From assembly GCA_030770545.1 (NCBI GenBank), contig CM061105.1, forward strand, positions 8,725,001-8,789,000: 64,000 nt of DNA, written 5' to 3'. The stretch is from Macropodus opercularis. Taxonomy: Eukaryota > Chordata > Actinopteri > Anabantiformes > Osphronemidae. Every line of letters starts with the position of its first letter. Within the stretch, counting starts at the first letter, position 1. Positions 11,601-23,921 of this stretch are shown one piece after another. A program made the translations under genes and the position numbers. The notes beneath the pieces were generated by a model. It searched no databases. It had not been told where the DNA came from and saw only the letters and a list, made by a program, of their open reading frames with translations.

Positions 11601-14232
11601 TAGGACGGACACGTCAGCTAATGCTGATTGATTGAGGCCAAATAACCTCAGACACCGTGAACAAAAAGTCTGATTGTTATGAGCATAGCAAGTTGCGATT
11701 TTAACGCAGCTTCTCAAAAAAAACCTTTAACTTCTCCATTTTTATTGTGCGTGAGCATTGATTGTGGTTCCCAGAGCAATAGCCACATGTATGTGAATGT
11801 TTCCCAGTTGTCTACTGTATGTGAGAAGAACCTGTCAGACACTGTATGAGGGTGAGGTTCAGCTCAACGAAGCCCGCTGTCCCCTCCAACTGCAGCCCCC
11901 CCCACCCCGCCGGGACGATGATGCTGACATTGATTGGTGACTGTGTCCTGCACTCCTCTCTCCTCCCTCCATCCCTCCCATCCCTTGCTCCCGTGCTCCA
12001 CTTTTATCTGGCCTCACTTGCTGCCCCTGGCTTTTAATGCAGAGCCTGGATCGCCATTAATCAAAGTCAGAGCCTCCCAGTGTCTGGCTGAGACAGAGAG
12101 ACTGAGAGAAAGGGAAAGAGAATAAGAGAGAGAGCGTAAACGTAAGAGAAGGTGAAGGAAAGTGATGGAAGAATAAAAAGCATCTTTACCTTTGTATGAT
12201 TAATCTGCTCTGGAATACAAATGAGTGGGAGCATCATTTTACATGTCTGGCACAGACCTGAGCCTGTTTTTATTCTTTCTACTTCCAGTGAGCAGTCTAA
12301 GCATGATTCATGAGGCGCGGTGAAGGGTCAGCAACGTCAGATGGAGTTTGGAAAAATACCAGAGTTATTTAGTATTACACTGAGTGAGAGACACACATTA
12401 TAAAGAACCAAACGCAGTGCAGACATAACCCGACTTGTCAAGTTTACAGTTCTGCTCATCGAATTTCCACATATGCCCACATGTTTTTTTTAACAAACAT
12501 AAAATTCAGCTGCAGTGACCCTGATGACATCATTCTGGTAGCGTTTCATTATACTTCTCTCACAGGTATTATCATTATCCCTGACTGGCCCCTGATCTGA
12601 ATGTGCAGGCTGATCTTAACGTGTGAAATCGATCACGTTCTGATACGTGTAGCAAACAAAGCAGCCAATTAAACATTGCGGCTCCAGCTCTCGCCGTGGC
12701 CTCTAGGTCAACGTGAACTGCTGGAACAGACTGGGTGCATGTGTTTCTCATGTGAGCGTTGCACAGCTTTCACATCTGCATTCCCAGCTGTTCTGCCTCA
12801 GTTACTCTCCATGCAATGACTGGACAGGAGTGTGCAGTAAAATAGTTGATCTTGTACCAAGACACTGGTACAGGTACAGTAAGATACTGTGAGAACTTGA
12901 ACTTTAACACAGGAACTTGCATTGACACCTATTTTTGCTGAAAGCTCTATGGGAAGACATCAGAACTGACAAAAGGGCTCGGTATTATTCGATACTTTCA
13001 TTTTTGCCTGCAGCTAACAGCTCACTTTCCGGGTTATGGGACCGGATCCAACATTTATGAAATCAGATACTAAATGAAATAAATATGGCGCCAGGAGAGA
13101 GCCTAGAGAACCATACACTGTATGTTCTTTTGGCTCTTATACATAGAGGCAGCAGAAGCAAAAAACAAAACAAAACATAATGACATAAAAACATACAGCA
13201 CTGTCCTTTACCCTACGCAGACATGTTTCCCTAACATTACATCTGATTCCAGACCCCCACGGAGAGCAGATCGCTTTAATACACTGGCCTGTTTAGATTG
13301 CTGTCTAGTGAACGGCATCTGAGTAACTTGAATGCGACCCGCCGGCTCAGACTTGCCCATGGAAGGCAGAGGGTAGTGATGTTTGCATTTCTGTGGGAAT
13401 AGCTTTCTAAATAGAGCAGCTAAGTGGAGGAAGACTGTTTGTAGATATGTTTCAGCATTCTGTGGTCGGAGGAATTGTTGGCACATAATCTAGGTCAAAA
13501 GGCTCTGCCTTGTAAGATCAGAGACCTGATAGAAGAAATAGACAGCACCAAATATGAGAGAGATGTGTGGGCTTTTTTTTGTCAAACATCCCATAATCAC
13601 TCAGAGGAGAAAGAAGTTGTAAAATGTGTAAAGGCTGAAAAATATCCTCCTCAGCAGCTGTGGTGAAAGAATGCAGAACGTTTCACCTATCACAAGGCTC
13701 ACTGCACTTAAAGCATTAAGTATTTTAATTGCCCAAATCATGACTTGAGCATTCTGCATATTTATTTTTGTGGATATTTGCTTATTTAAGAAATTCTCTT
13801 AGCCGTGAAATAAAGTGTTTCATGAACAGACGTTTACCGTAGCTAAGAGACAAACATGAGTAAATTCAGCCGAGGCAGCGGTGCTGTACAGTCTATTGGT
13901 ATCTGTACAGAATGTGTGTATCTTTTGTCGAGCACAGACTGTGAATGAAGTCCTAAATCACACTATTGATCAGAAGCTCCTCACAGACGCGCGCTGGGAT
14001 CCAAAGGGCCCGTAAATGCTCTGTTTGTTGATTTATGCTAAATCTCTTCCTTTTCCTCCTCACCTGCATTATTCCTTCATGTCCTCCGCCTCTGCATCCA
14101 TACGTCCTACTTCCTGCTCTCACGCTAGCGGCTAATTTACAGCGCACTGCTTATTGTTGTCTTACTTTGTTGTTTCTAGGTCCCCTCTTGATTTTCGTTA
14201 ATTAACACACAAACAACATGGCTTGAAAGCGC

Positions 14233-14240
14233 TGACGTCA
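14233..14240. promoter_or_regulatory. Full CRE palindrome
   Basis: A perfect TGACGTCA, the consensus site for CREB/ATF bZIP factors, lies within intron 5 in the context GCGCTGACGTCACAGAG. Its function is unknown; a single 8-bp match is expected by chance about once per 65 kb. Confidence 0.35.
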
Positions 14241-16035
14241 CAGAGACATGCAGAAACGTTTCCTTGTTGATATCAGGGCCGTGCCCCAGGTCCGTTCTCC
14301 CGTAGGTAACCTCTGGCAGCGGAAGGTGAGTTACATGCAATTAATATCTGCAATCGATCACTAATCTCAAGTCTTTTACAGTATTAGAACTGCTTCCGTT
14401 GACAGAGACACCCTGACACTAAGCAGAGCACCCTTTCCCCTTGTTCTCTAACACACTAAGTGCTCGGAAATAATGTTGTCTGGTTAATCCGTCACAGTTT
14501 ACAACACAATTACAAAGCGAGTGTTCAATACACAAATGTCACCTGAGCGTTTCCTGATGTGCAGAAAAATGTGCTGTGTCACATTAACAAAGAAATCTGT
14601 CTGCTCCGCTGACAGGCCTGGCTCCGGCACATACGCAGCATTATGTTAATGTCGGCTTTTGCATTATGGGTTAAGTCTAAAAAGACATCCTTGGCTTCCC
14701 GCATATTGTTAAGTGCTTCACGGTTTGGTCCTGATGCTGAAACGATGAGAAAAGTTTAACAGGGTTTTGACTGTTTCCTTCATCTGCAATCGTAATAATA
14801 AAAATAGTTTTCTATCGATGCGATGGTCCCACTTGTTTTACGTGATCATCCGGGCTCTTGATTTACATGGAGGATCTCACGCCTCCTGTTCTTTTTGTTT
14901 GACTATTAGTATTTCTTATTTCCAATAGCACAGCCCCCGAATTTCAAAGAAAGTTCGCGCTTCCCGATTTTGAGAAGTGCAACATTAAATTTAATCTCTT
15001 CTGGATACTTTACGCTTTAGTGGCGCGTCAACGAGACCGTCTTTGAAAACAAGGGACGGTGCAATTACCTGGCCACAAAGGGCCACGTAGGGCTGGACAT
15101 CGGCTTGGCAGATTACTGGCAGACACCTCATTACTGCAGCAGACTTGCAACAATAGGCCTGGGCATTGCTTCTTCTACATCTATCTGTCAAGTGTGCTAT
15201 TAGCCTGTCAAATGGGGACAGTCAGAACCATTAGACCACCCTGATAATCAGACCTATTTACTCCCTCATTTTCCCCTCCTTCACTGTCGCAGTCTGGCAG
15301 TCTGGTCAAAAAAGAGCTCCCTTTCTCCTTGGCGCTCTCCGTTCCCTCCCACTCATTCTCAGACAAAGAGAAGTTCAGTTGGTCATTACATTCTTCTGAC
15401 AGTCACCGTAATCAAATACGGTATATGCCCTCCACCAGCTGGGCCAAATAGAACTTGAAAAAATCTACTGCGGCACAAAAGCGATCTGGATAAAGCAATT
15501 GCAATTTCTCCCCGCTCTTTGAGATGAATGTGAACCAAGTCTGTTGCTCAGTTAAAGTGGAAATGTACATCAGTAATTTTAAATTAATTAGTTTCATTTC
15601 ATCCTTAGATCAGAATACGTGTTTGGCAAAGCGAGCGCTCAACCGTACATGACAGGGAAAATCATAGTGCATAGAAGTACACGGTTCCAGAGACCTAAGC
15701 TGACAAACTTGTAGCTCTTTTCCAGTTGGGAATCCTGCCAGTGCGAACTCGACTGACAGCCGCTCGGCTATTAGGCCCCACGCGCTCGACAACAGCTCGT
15801 CTCAGCCACGGAAACAAAGCAAAATGAAGACAGCCTCATTTCAGTTTTTCACTTGGTCAATACGTGTCCCTTGATAGGTGCTTCTGAGCACAAGTCAAAG
15901 ACCTACACAAGCATGAAAAATGCAGTGGCAATAAGAACTGGAAAAGAAAATACCCTCAACCTGTCATTTCCATTGGCTGGGCTCAGATCCCATAGCAGCC
16001 TCAGTTAGAGGATGAGCACACGCACACACAATTAC

Positions 16036-16060
16036 AGAGCGAGAGAGAGAGAGAGGGAGG
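16036..16060. repeat. (GA)n simple repeat
   Basis: A GA-dominated run of about 25 bp, followed by more purine-rich sequence. Confidence 0.88.
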
Positions 16061-16440
16061 GAACAGGATGAAGGTCGTTTTCTGTTGGCGGAGTTTAGAT
16101 ACATCACAGGAAAAGTTGCGAATGCACAGACACGCACATGAAGGTACAGAGGGAACAGAGAAGAGCAGGAGTGAAAAATGTTTCAGCCTGTCCTCAAAAC
16201 AGCAGCTGTCCACACATCGATCTTGAGTCAGTCTCCTTCAGTCTGACTTTACAGAACACAGACCCCGTTACACAACAACAAGAATGTGTTCATTACATGA
16301 TGATACAGCCCAAATCCCAGCGTCTGCTCCAAGGAACTCGTTTGATGTTTTTCTCTGCAATGTGAATAAACCAATTTTTTTTTCATACAGTAAATCAGGG
16401 ACAGTTTTGTGTGTGGTCGTAGATTAGATCAAACTCCAAC

Positions 16441-16466
16441 TTCTGACAACGTGACTGTTGTCAGAA
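16441..16466. repeat. Perfect inverted repeat (hairpin)
   Basis: The 10-bp arms TTCTGACAAC and GTTGTCAGAA are exact reverse complements, separated by a 6-base loop (GTGACT). It lies in intron 5, with no attached T-run or other terminator or processing signal. Confidence 0.85.
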
Positions 16467-17538
16467 CAGTCAGATAAGACTTTGTCTCCAGTAGGTCTAC
16501 ATGATGTGCAAATGGCTCAAAGTCTGGTAAAAATAAACACAGAGGATCACGAAGGCAAAGATGAAGGTGAATACAGAGACAAGGACGTTTACAGTTGGAC
16601 GTGTATCTAGACGCGTTTGATGAAGCCAAACTGGAAGAAACATAAGACGGATTTGAGTAAACTGTGTGATGTCACTGTTGCTTATTATTGTAACCATCTG
16701 ATTCACATTAAATTTTCCGCAACGGCCTCATACAGCAGATCGACTCTGAGTTGAGCATTGGGGCCTGAGATGTGAAAGCAGCCCTAACAGCTAACTTACT
16801 GAATGTAGGAACGTGGCTTTGAAGCTCACACCTCACAGAGAAAGTGATGATTAAGAAACATAAAACCATTTGTTTGTGTTTCCAGATACAGGTTTCTGCT
16901 GGCGTGCAGCCTTCCATAAAGAGAAGTGCTGGCTTAGTGTGTGGCACAGCTCACAAAAGAGAGTCTTCAACAAAAAACAAAGACAGAAGCAACAAAGAGC
17001 TGCATCACTGTATGAAGCAACCAGCCTTGATCATCAAACATGAAAATAACAATAAAAAAAAAACCCTGTGCTGTTCGTGGAGAGATGATGTAGAAATGTA
17101 AAAAAGCAAAGAGAAATCCACACTGGCTGCTTCAGTCATCACATTTTGCGTGTACAGAACAGAACATTGTGCTTGTCCTGCCGCAAAATGGAGCATCGTG
17201 GGTTTATATAAGGAGCGACTTTACTTTGACTCGGGCGAGGAGGAGGCTGCAAAGACAGCCCCGCGTATAGCGTTTCACTAAAGCAGCCGGCTTCACGCTT
17301 CGGGCTTTCAAGTCATTATTCATGGTAGAGCAATTTGACATCTTAGCAGCCCCGCGGTCAACTACGCCGCGAAGCGACACTCTGAAACGCACATTGTGAA
17401 CAGCGGACGGCCTTCTCAGCGCACGTACCTCGCGTTGGTGTAATAACAGCAGAATCTGCCACCTCGCTGATGTAAAATGAAATTGAACCGCTGCAGATCA
17501 GTGTCATCGCCGTCGTCACAACACCAGCAGCCACTTAC

Positions 17539-17874
17539 CAGCCTGGTTGGTGGTGATGTCTATGGAGACGTGCTGGGCGGGATACGGGCTCTTGTTGCTG
17601 ACTCCGTTCACGGCCTGTATCTCGAAGCTGTAGACCGTGTGGGCCCACAGGTTGCTGATGAACACCCTGGTCTCGGTCAGGCCCAGCTGCCTGGGCACGA
17701 ACTCCACGTTGTCGTCACAGTGGGAGCACGAGCGCCGGTCAGCCCGACACTTCTTGCAGACTATGTTGTAGACGACATCATCGCGGCCGCCCGTCTCCCT
17801 GGGGGAGTGCCACTCCAGGATCACAGAGGTTTCATTTACAATGGAAATCACGTTCCTGGGACTGGATGGGACAC
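17539..17874 (-). CDS. ephb1: ephb1 exon 5: first fibronectin type III domain
   Basis: This 336-bp exon carries 111 full codons from VPSSPRNVISIVNETS to HVSIDITTNQA. It encodes the membrane-distal fibronectin III domain of the extracellular stalk. Hallmarks visible are ILEWHSPRETGGRDDVVYNI, the Cys-rich insertion CKKCRADRRSCSHCDDNVEFVPRQLGLTE typical of Eph FN3-1, and the closing NLWAHTVYSFEIQAVNGVS strand. An N-glycosylation sequon (NETS) lies near the start. The acceptor is tacctccag|GTGTCC; the donor is CAGGCTG|gtaagt. Both flanking introns are phase 1, so the exon is symmetric like exon 4. The opposite strand is also open over most of this exon (17477-17902), but that antisense frame resembles nothing known and is a shadow of strong codon constraint. 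Confidence 0.96.
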
Positions 17875-20800
17875 CTGGAGGTACAAGAAAATATGTAAGT
17901 GAATGCCTGTGCAGACTTGAGACGCTAGTAATACACTGGCAGGAAAAAAAAACTGCTTCACACATCTGCCTGCTGTTAGGTCAATTTAGTCAATTTACAA
18001 CCCTGTAATAAATAATAGTGTCGTTGTTCAATCTCTTTTCTCCGTTTTCTCCATCTTCGGCACAATTGGAATGCTAATTTATTCCAATCACACCCGGAGA
18101 GATCATACAGCGAAACGTTTGTGTCTATCAAACATCGGTTATTTAGCAATGTGCCGTGTTGCATTCAGTATTCTTATGCGAGTGGCTCTGGAGATTCACG
18201 CTCCCATTCACTGCCTCACAGCGCCGCAGCCGGAGCAGAACCTCAAAGGAGGTATTCAGAAAGAAATCAAGAAATAATAAAACTATTGTTTTGCTTGAGT
18301 GGTGGCTTAATATTAGGGTGCAGGAAAGAGGCTTGTTCACACTCCTGCTATTGGGGCCCAGTTCTTCAGGAGTTCAAATAGTTTCAAATGGCAGCAGCGA
18401 AGCTTCCTTAACTGAGGGTCTGAGCTCAGAGGCAGCTCTTTTTTTCTCCTCCAGACACTGGCACAGGCCGATAAAGCAGAAGCTCTGCAAAGCCTTTAGT
18501 CAGTGCCGCTTAGGTTGAGTGAGGCTGCCCTGCAGAGCTGATCTGGTACCAATTTATCTGCCATAAAACCTGACCTTTATCATTAAAAGAGAAGTTGAAC
18601 GGACTCAAAAGTAAGAGCTGGATTCTTAGTGTTACATGACTGCTGTAAAACTAAACGTGCACTTACAGTATATCTACTGTAGAGACCTTTTAAAGGGATT
18701 ACTTTCTTCCTCGAGGCTCTTTTAAACCATGACAAATGTAACAATACGAGGAATGGATATAGATTTTTAAGCACATTACAATACAGCCGTTTCCTATTTA
18801 CGCAGGCTAGATGGCTGCAAAGCCACGTGAGAAATCGGCAGAACACACGTGCGAGGGAGTAGAGGTCAGCGACTAAAAGTGACCTCTGCAGTGTGATTAT
18901 TATGGTCTGTCTCTGGTGACAGCTAGGACCCAAAACATGATTAAACGGCTCTCGATCTTTGGATGCTACCAGATCTTTTGTATGCAAAGAAGGTAAAAGC
19001 ATGAAAACGAATGAGCTGCGTGTTGTAGCCACATATGTTGCCCAGACCACTTCTCTGCTCGGTAGCATCCATCATAAACACGCACTCGCCGCCCAAACCT
19101 GCAGTGCTGTCAAAGGCAGAGCACATTCACGCACGTAGACCATGAGTATGACCCAAACGCATATGGAACCACGTGTTTGCATGTACGTACACTTGGCTGT
19201 GCTTACAGACATGTTATGTAGGTTATAACAGTAAAACACCACTTTATCCTTTTAGGCACGTATCACAACACACTAAGGGCTCAATCACAGCTACCCTCAC
19301 TAACGCCAACGCACACGAGTTATTTTTGCCCACCAATTGCGTTATGTACAAATGGGTTTGGTGAAAGCGGATGTGGACTAGTGCACCGATGAATCACTGC
19401 TCCCCATCCAGGCGCATTACTAGCCTCAGACAGTATGAACCCTTTCAAACAGCTGCGGTAGACTAGACGAGATCACCAAACACAAGAGGCAGCGCAGACC
19501 CTCCGAGTAGGAAATCAAAGAAGCACACAGCAGGGCAAACATGCAGCCAGATGCTGTGCCTCCGTAAGTCAAGCTGATGGGAACAGTGAAGGCTACGCAG
19601 CTTTGCACAGTGTAATAATGCACATTTAAAACAATAAACCACATGGAAACTAATACAGCAGCAGAAACGATTTAAAATGTTTTACTGCCCGTTTTTAGTT
19701 CTTTTTTGTGATTAATAAAGTTTTACAAAATTATATTTGCTGGTGTGTACCATTAAATGCTACTGCTCCCATAAGTCTGTGCAAAGTGTTTGAATATTTA
19801 CGTATATTGCTAATGACCCATAACAATTATATATTATATATATTCTATTTGAATGACTGCATGCGGACAAAATGCATCATATTTGCTAAATGTAATTCAA
19901 ATATGACATAAAAGTAATAAATGTTGGTACAATGATATTAGAATACACACAATAGGGAGCCATGTTAAGTAATTCACAAGACTTGACTTAACGGAGAGCG
20001 ACTGCACAAGCTGACCAAACAAAAGGAAAACGGTCGTCGGGTCAGTATTTGCAGTTTACGTAGTTGCACTGCAACACATATTTTTAATGGGGCTGACTAT
20101 ATGAGTAATTAATATTATGTTATGCATCATTTCCAGGATGATGATTATACCATGTTTTCCCATGCAAATGAGCTAAGTACAGGCACTCAAGGGGTTGTCT
20201 GTCTACAGGTGGACTCAGGCTAATACGTACTGTGGCTTTACTCCTACCTGGACTAAATAAACACAACCAAATTCCCTTTACTGGCATGATGGACTTCCTA
20301 AAACAAACACTTCTGCACAGCGTTTACTCGTCCAGCATTCGAATGGTCTGTGTCCGACGTCTCTCTTGTTTCAAACTGTTTGTTTTTACGATATAAAACA
20401 GGCCTTGAGGGACCAACAGAAGGTCTCTGTGTGGAGATAACGATCACAGCCAAGGAAGCTGGGAGAAAGAAAGAACAATGGTTGGGTGGGTTGGTGAGAC
20501 ATGAAGTGAAACCTGTTACTTGGACTAATACTATCTGGCTGAGAGACTGAGGGAACATGTGAGCGTCCACTGCAGCTTGCAATATGTGGGTGCATCCACA
20601 ATAGCTCGTCAGCGGAGACGCAACTCGGACGCGCGGAGGCTTTTCTTTAACTGACATGAGGATCATCTACACCCACGCGACGTTCTCCTGCAGCTCCAAG
20701 TTAATTAGCACGGCTCTGCACGCACAGGGCCCGAGATGTGACAGGGAGACTGGTGTTATTTGTGAACATGTGTGCAAACATGTTCACACTAGTCTGACGT

Positions 20801-23326
20801 CTTCTCCGCTAGTACAGAGATTAACCTTGACTTAGCGTCATTTACTGTTGCATTACTGCGCGAGGACAGTGGGCAGCTGACTGCCGGCTTCTGGGACCCT
20901 CGACTGACTCCAGAATGGTGACGAAGTGGGGGAAAGAAAAGGGGAGAATGTTGATGCCTTTTGACGGCTCGCTCCTCTTTCTGAAAGCAGAACGAGGTTT
21001 AATGAGGACAATGGGAAACAGATAAGTCAGTGCTTTGTGGCGGGATTTGTTTGTTTCGTGAGGTGCAGACAGTGTTTGAAGGGACCTGAGGCTCACAGGA
21101 GACAGGCCACAGATATGACTACATGACAACCACATGATTCAGAGCCAGTGTGGCACGAATCAGGAATGCTGACAATCATCGCAACATTTCTATTTTCCCC
21201 TTCCTTCTATATAATTTTTTGTTGATTCAGTTACATTCCTAGCAGTTTGTATTTGATAACCAGTGGTTAGTGGCCAGCAGCGGTGATTTCCAAAATGTAA
21301 ACACGCATAGAGTACGTTCCTCACAGATCTGCTTTGTGTCTCATCGGGACATTCTCTCATACCCCGACTTACCGCTGTCTCACTGTGTGGAACCTCCCCA
21401 GACAGCTGTTTCCTTTTAAGGTCACACACAACCTTTAAACGTACAGATTCTAATCTCTGTGACATCCTTTCCTCTCTGTGGATCCCATTTCTTTTCTGAA
21501 TCTTTAGTATGACATATTTGCTGACCCCTAACTTTCCATGCGCACTGTTTTTGACAGTAGCAAGCTCCAATGCAGCATCTCTGTCCACCTATGGACCAAT
21601 TAGCACTGGTTTCTTCACCTGACTTTACTCACTTGCTTCTCAGCTTATCGTGTCCTGCAATGAATTATAAACACTGAGAGAACCACAACAGTAAAGCAAG
21701 CTGCAGCTGGACCTGCTTCCACCACCGCAACATTTCTGTATAAACCAAATCCCAAGGGGAGGTAGAAATAAATCAAACTGAGATCTATAGCACGGGACCA
21801 AAACACATGCAGTGCAATGCAAACCACTGTCCCAAAGCCCATTATGCTTGGTAGCCAAGCTGAAACGATGGGTTGCACACTGTGAGACAGACCACTTGGC
21901 TACAGTCAGCACAAGTCAGAGGATTAGAATAAAAGAGGTGCAGGGAGGAGAGGGACGGTTTGCTGTGCATCTCTGGCATATCCCTGATGGTGAGGTGGTG
22001 GGGCTGTGGGTAGAACATAAAGCCCCCCGCTGACAGCGCCACGCGCTGGACAATCCATCAGCAAGTTAATCAGACTGAGCTGGAGCACACAGGGACCTAT
22101 GTGTCTGATGCCAGCAAGAAGGCCACAGCTTCTGCTGCCACAGATTGGCCTGATTTAAGCTGCTGCTCTTATCAGGACCCGCGGTATTAAAGAGATTCTT
22201 GCTAGGATGAGTCCGCCCCACCCCCCGCGGAGATCTAGGGCTTCATTTGTACACGCTATAGCAAAAGAATTCTGTTCACACAAATTAAAGAGGAACTGAA
22301 GTCGGCTCAAGATGTCAAAAGTTAAAAGTTGTGCTTGGTTTTAATGCATGCACAGAAAATGCATACATACATATTAAATACATAATTAATTGTGTGTGTA
22401 AATGCAAGCGTGCAATAGCTGGAGTGAATTTTCCATTGATGAAATCGTTCAGCATGTGGTACAGCAGCTTTTCTGTAACACCTAAAACATAAAATGATAA
22501 AAATAGTCGAACATAAATGTCAGAATCTAAAGAAAGCACCACCAGCTGCATTTAGAGACAGAGCACTGGAGGGATCTGCTCAGGAGGCGCCACTGGGGAG
22601 CTGTTGTGGAAGTTGCTTGGGGAAAATTGAAGGCCTCCAGATAGAGGCAGATGCTTTACTTGATGAAGCATTCGGTGGTATGCTGATGGCGGAAACTCAA
22701 GGTGAAAGCCTGGCGTCGTCCGCTGAGAACACCCAAAGCCAGAAGGGTGCGGATTGCTATGCTTGAGAAGAGTCAGTCAGACAGACCGCCATGCCGCATC
22801 AGCTCTCAGCTGCCGCTTATTCAAGGCTATAAAAGAGGATACACGGCAAAAGAGGTGCATCGAATAACCATGGGAGTTGTGAAGGCTGCACTATGTAGCT
22901 GCTAAACATTCAGGAAAGGAGGCTGGTCTGAAGTCTGCTCCCAGGTCAGTAGTGAGGAGAACGCCTCAAACCAGAACGATCCTCTCTGGCAGCAGAAAGG
23001 AAGGAAGGGAAACCCACATTCTGGGGGTCTAACAGTGCTCATCGTCTGTGTGGAAGGCTTAGCGTTAGGAAAAACTATGATGCTACAGTATGAGAGGCCT
23101 CGTTGCATCTCTAGCAACAAATGGCAGGGCAGCGTCGAGGCTTTGCCACATCTGCCCAAGAAATTAGGTCTTCAGGGGATAAAAGCAGACAGAAAGGAAC
23201 AGCAAGAAAAGACAGAGAGACAGACACAGAACTACATGGAAGAAATGAGAATAAAATGTAATGATGAGGTTCCGTGCATTCACACTAAAATAGATACATG
23301 TCATGCATGTTACAGGATATACTCAC
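17875..23326 (-). other. ephb1: ephb1 intron 4
   Basis: This is a 5.45-kb phase-1 intron with donor gtgagt and acceptor tacctccag. It contains an AT-rich patch at about 19670-19960 and a palindromic element at 20761-20788. No long microsatellite or recognised transposon is present. A 90-aa plus-strand open frame at 22494-22766 has no recognisable domain and is not called as a gene. Confidence 0.88.
20761..20788. repeat. Perfect inverted repeat with a p53-family-like site
   Basis: The 10-bp arms TGTGAACATG and CATGTTCACA flank an 8-base spacer. The same bases contain two RRRCWWGYYY-type half-sites: GAACATGTGT (one mismatch) and AAACATGTTC (perfect), with a 2-base spacer, at 20764-20785. That is 19 of 20 matches to the p53-family consensus. 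Confidence 0.6.
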
Positions 23327-23482
23327 TGGTGCAGGGTTCATCTGGCTGATCGCTATCACCGCGATAGTATCCGTTGCGGCACACACAGACGGTGGCGGCC
23401 TCAGCTGTGGAGCGGCTGTTGGGAGGACACTGCAGGCACAGACCTGGGCCCTGCGTGGACTTGAAGGTTCCCGGAGGACATG
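23327..23482 (-). CDS. ephb1: ephb1 exon 4: EGF-like Cys-rich module
   Basis: This 156-bp exon, the family's standard length, encodes ACPPGTFKSTQGPGLC followed by LQCPPNSRSTAEAATVCVC and RNGYYRGDSDQPDEPCTS. It forms the EGF-like part of the extracellular cysteine-rich region between the ligand-binding and fibronectin domains, where Eph receptors also contact each other in clusters. The cysteine spacing (CPPGTF, C..C, C.C, final C) matches the family. The first Ala and the last Ser are split across introns, so both flanking introns are phase 1 and the exon is symmetric. The acceptor tract is gtttccctcccag and the donor is CACCA|gtgagt. The sequence is less conserved than exons 3 and 5, as is usual for this linker module, but contains no stop or frameshift. 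Confidence 0.94.
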
Positions 23483-23909
23483 CTGGGAGGGAAACAATGA
23501 ACAATGAACACGAGCTTTAAGCAAATGCCTGCAAATGCTGAAGACAAGCAGTGTCCAAGGTGGGACTGACTATATGACAGAGAAGAGTATGTCAATAGAC
23601 GGAGAGCCGTAATGTTTGTATTGTGTTGAAGCGTAATGTTTAAGAAGAGGAACGAGGCAACGGGAAGCGGCACAAGGAGACACATCATTCTGTCGTTGCA
23701 GGTACTGCGCGAGGTTGGGTCTTAAATTCTGAAGAACACGGTGGAGGACAAAGATTGTGTTGGCCGACATGCGGCACAGGCAATAACCTAATCCATTTAC
23801 CCCCACGTCCCAAAAGAATACAACGCTGAAGAGTTTCTGCACTGTGTGGAGGGATTTACTGACTATAATAACCCTGATAAATGTCTAATATTATAGCAGA
23901 TTTACTGAT

Positions 23910-23921
23910 GGGGGGGGGGGG
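23910..23921. repeat. Poly-G run (12)
   Basis: Twelve consecutive G on the plus strand (C on the transcribed pre-mRNA strand) in intron 3. Confidence 0.95.

Larger units (their letters stand above)
8695..17538 (-). other. ephb1: ephb1 intron 5
   Basis: This is an 8.8-kb phase-1 intron with donor gtaagt and acceptor tgacctgcag. It has few repeats: a GA run at 16036-16060 and a purine-rich stretch at about 12090-12135. It holds a full CRE-type palindrome at 14233-14240 and a hairpin at 16441-16466. The minus-strand open frame at 9038-9604 (188 aa) shows no known domain and is considered chance. Confidence 0.88.

Noticed and set aside
17477..17902. 141-aa open frame on the plus strand
   Set aside because: It is the antisense of ephb1 exon 5; codon constraint of the real exon keeps the opposite frame open, and the product resembles no family.
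22494..22766. 90-aa plus-strand frame, followed by a TATA-like CTATAAAAGAGG near 22828
   Set aside because: The TATA-like motif lies downstream of the frame and no protein family is recognised.
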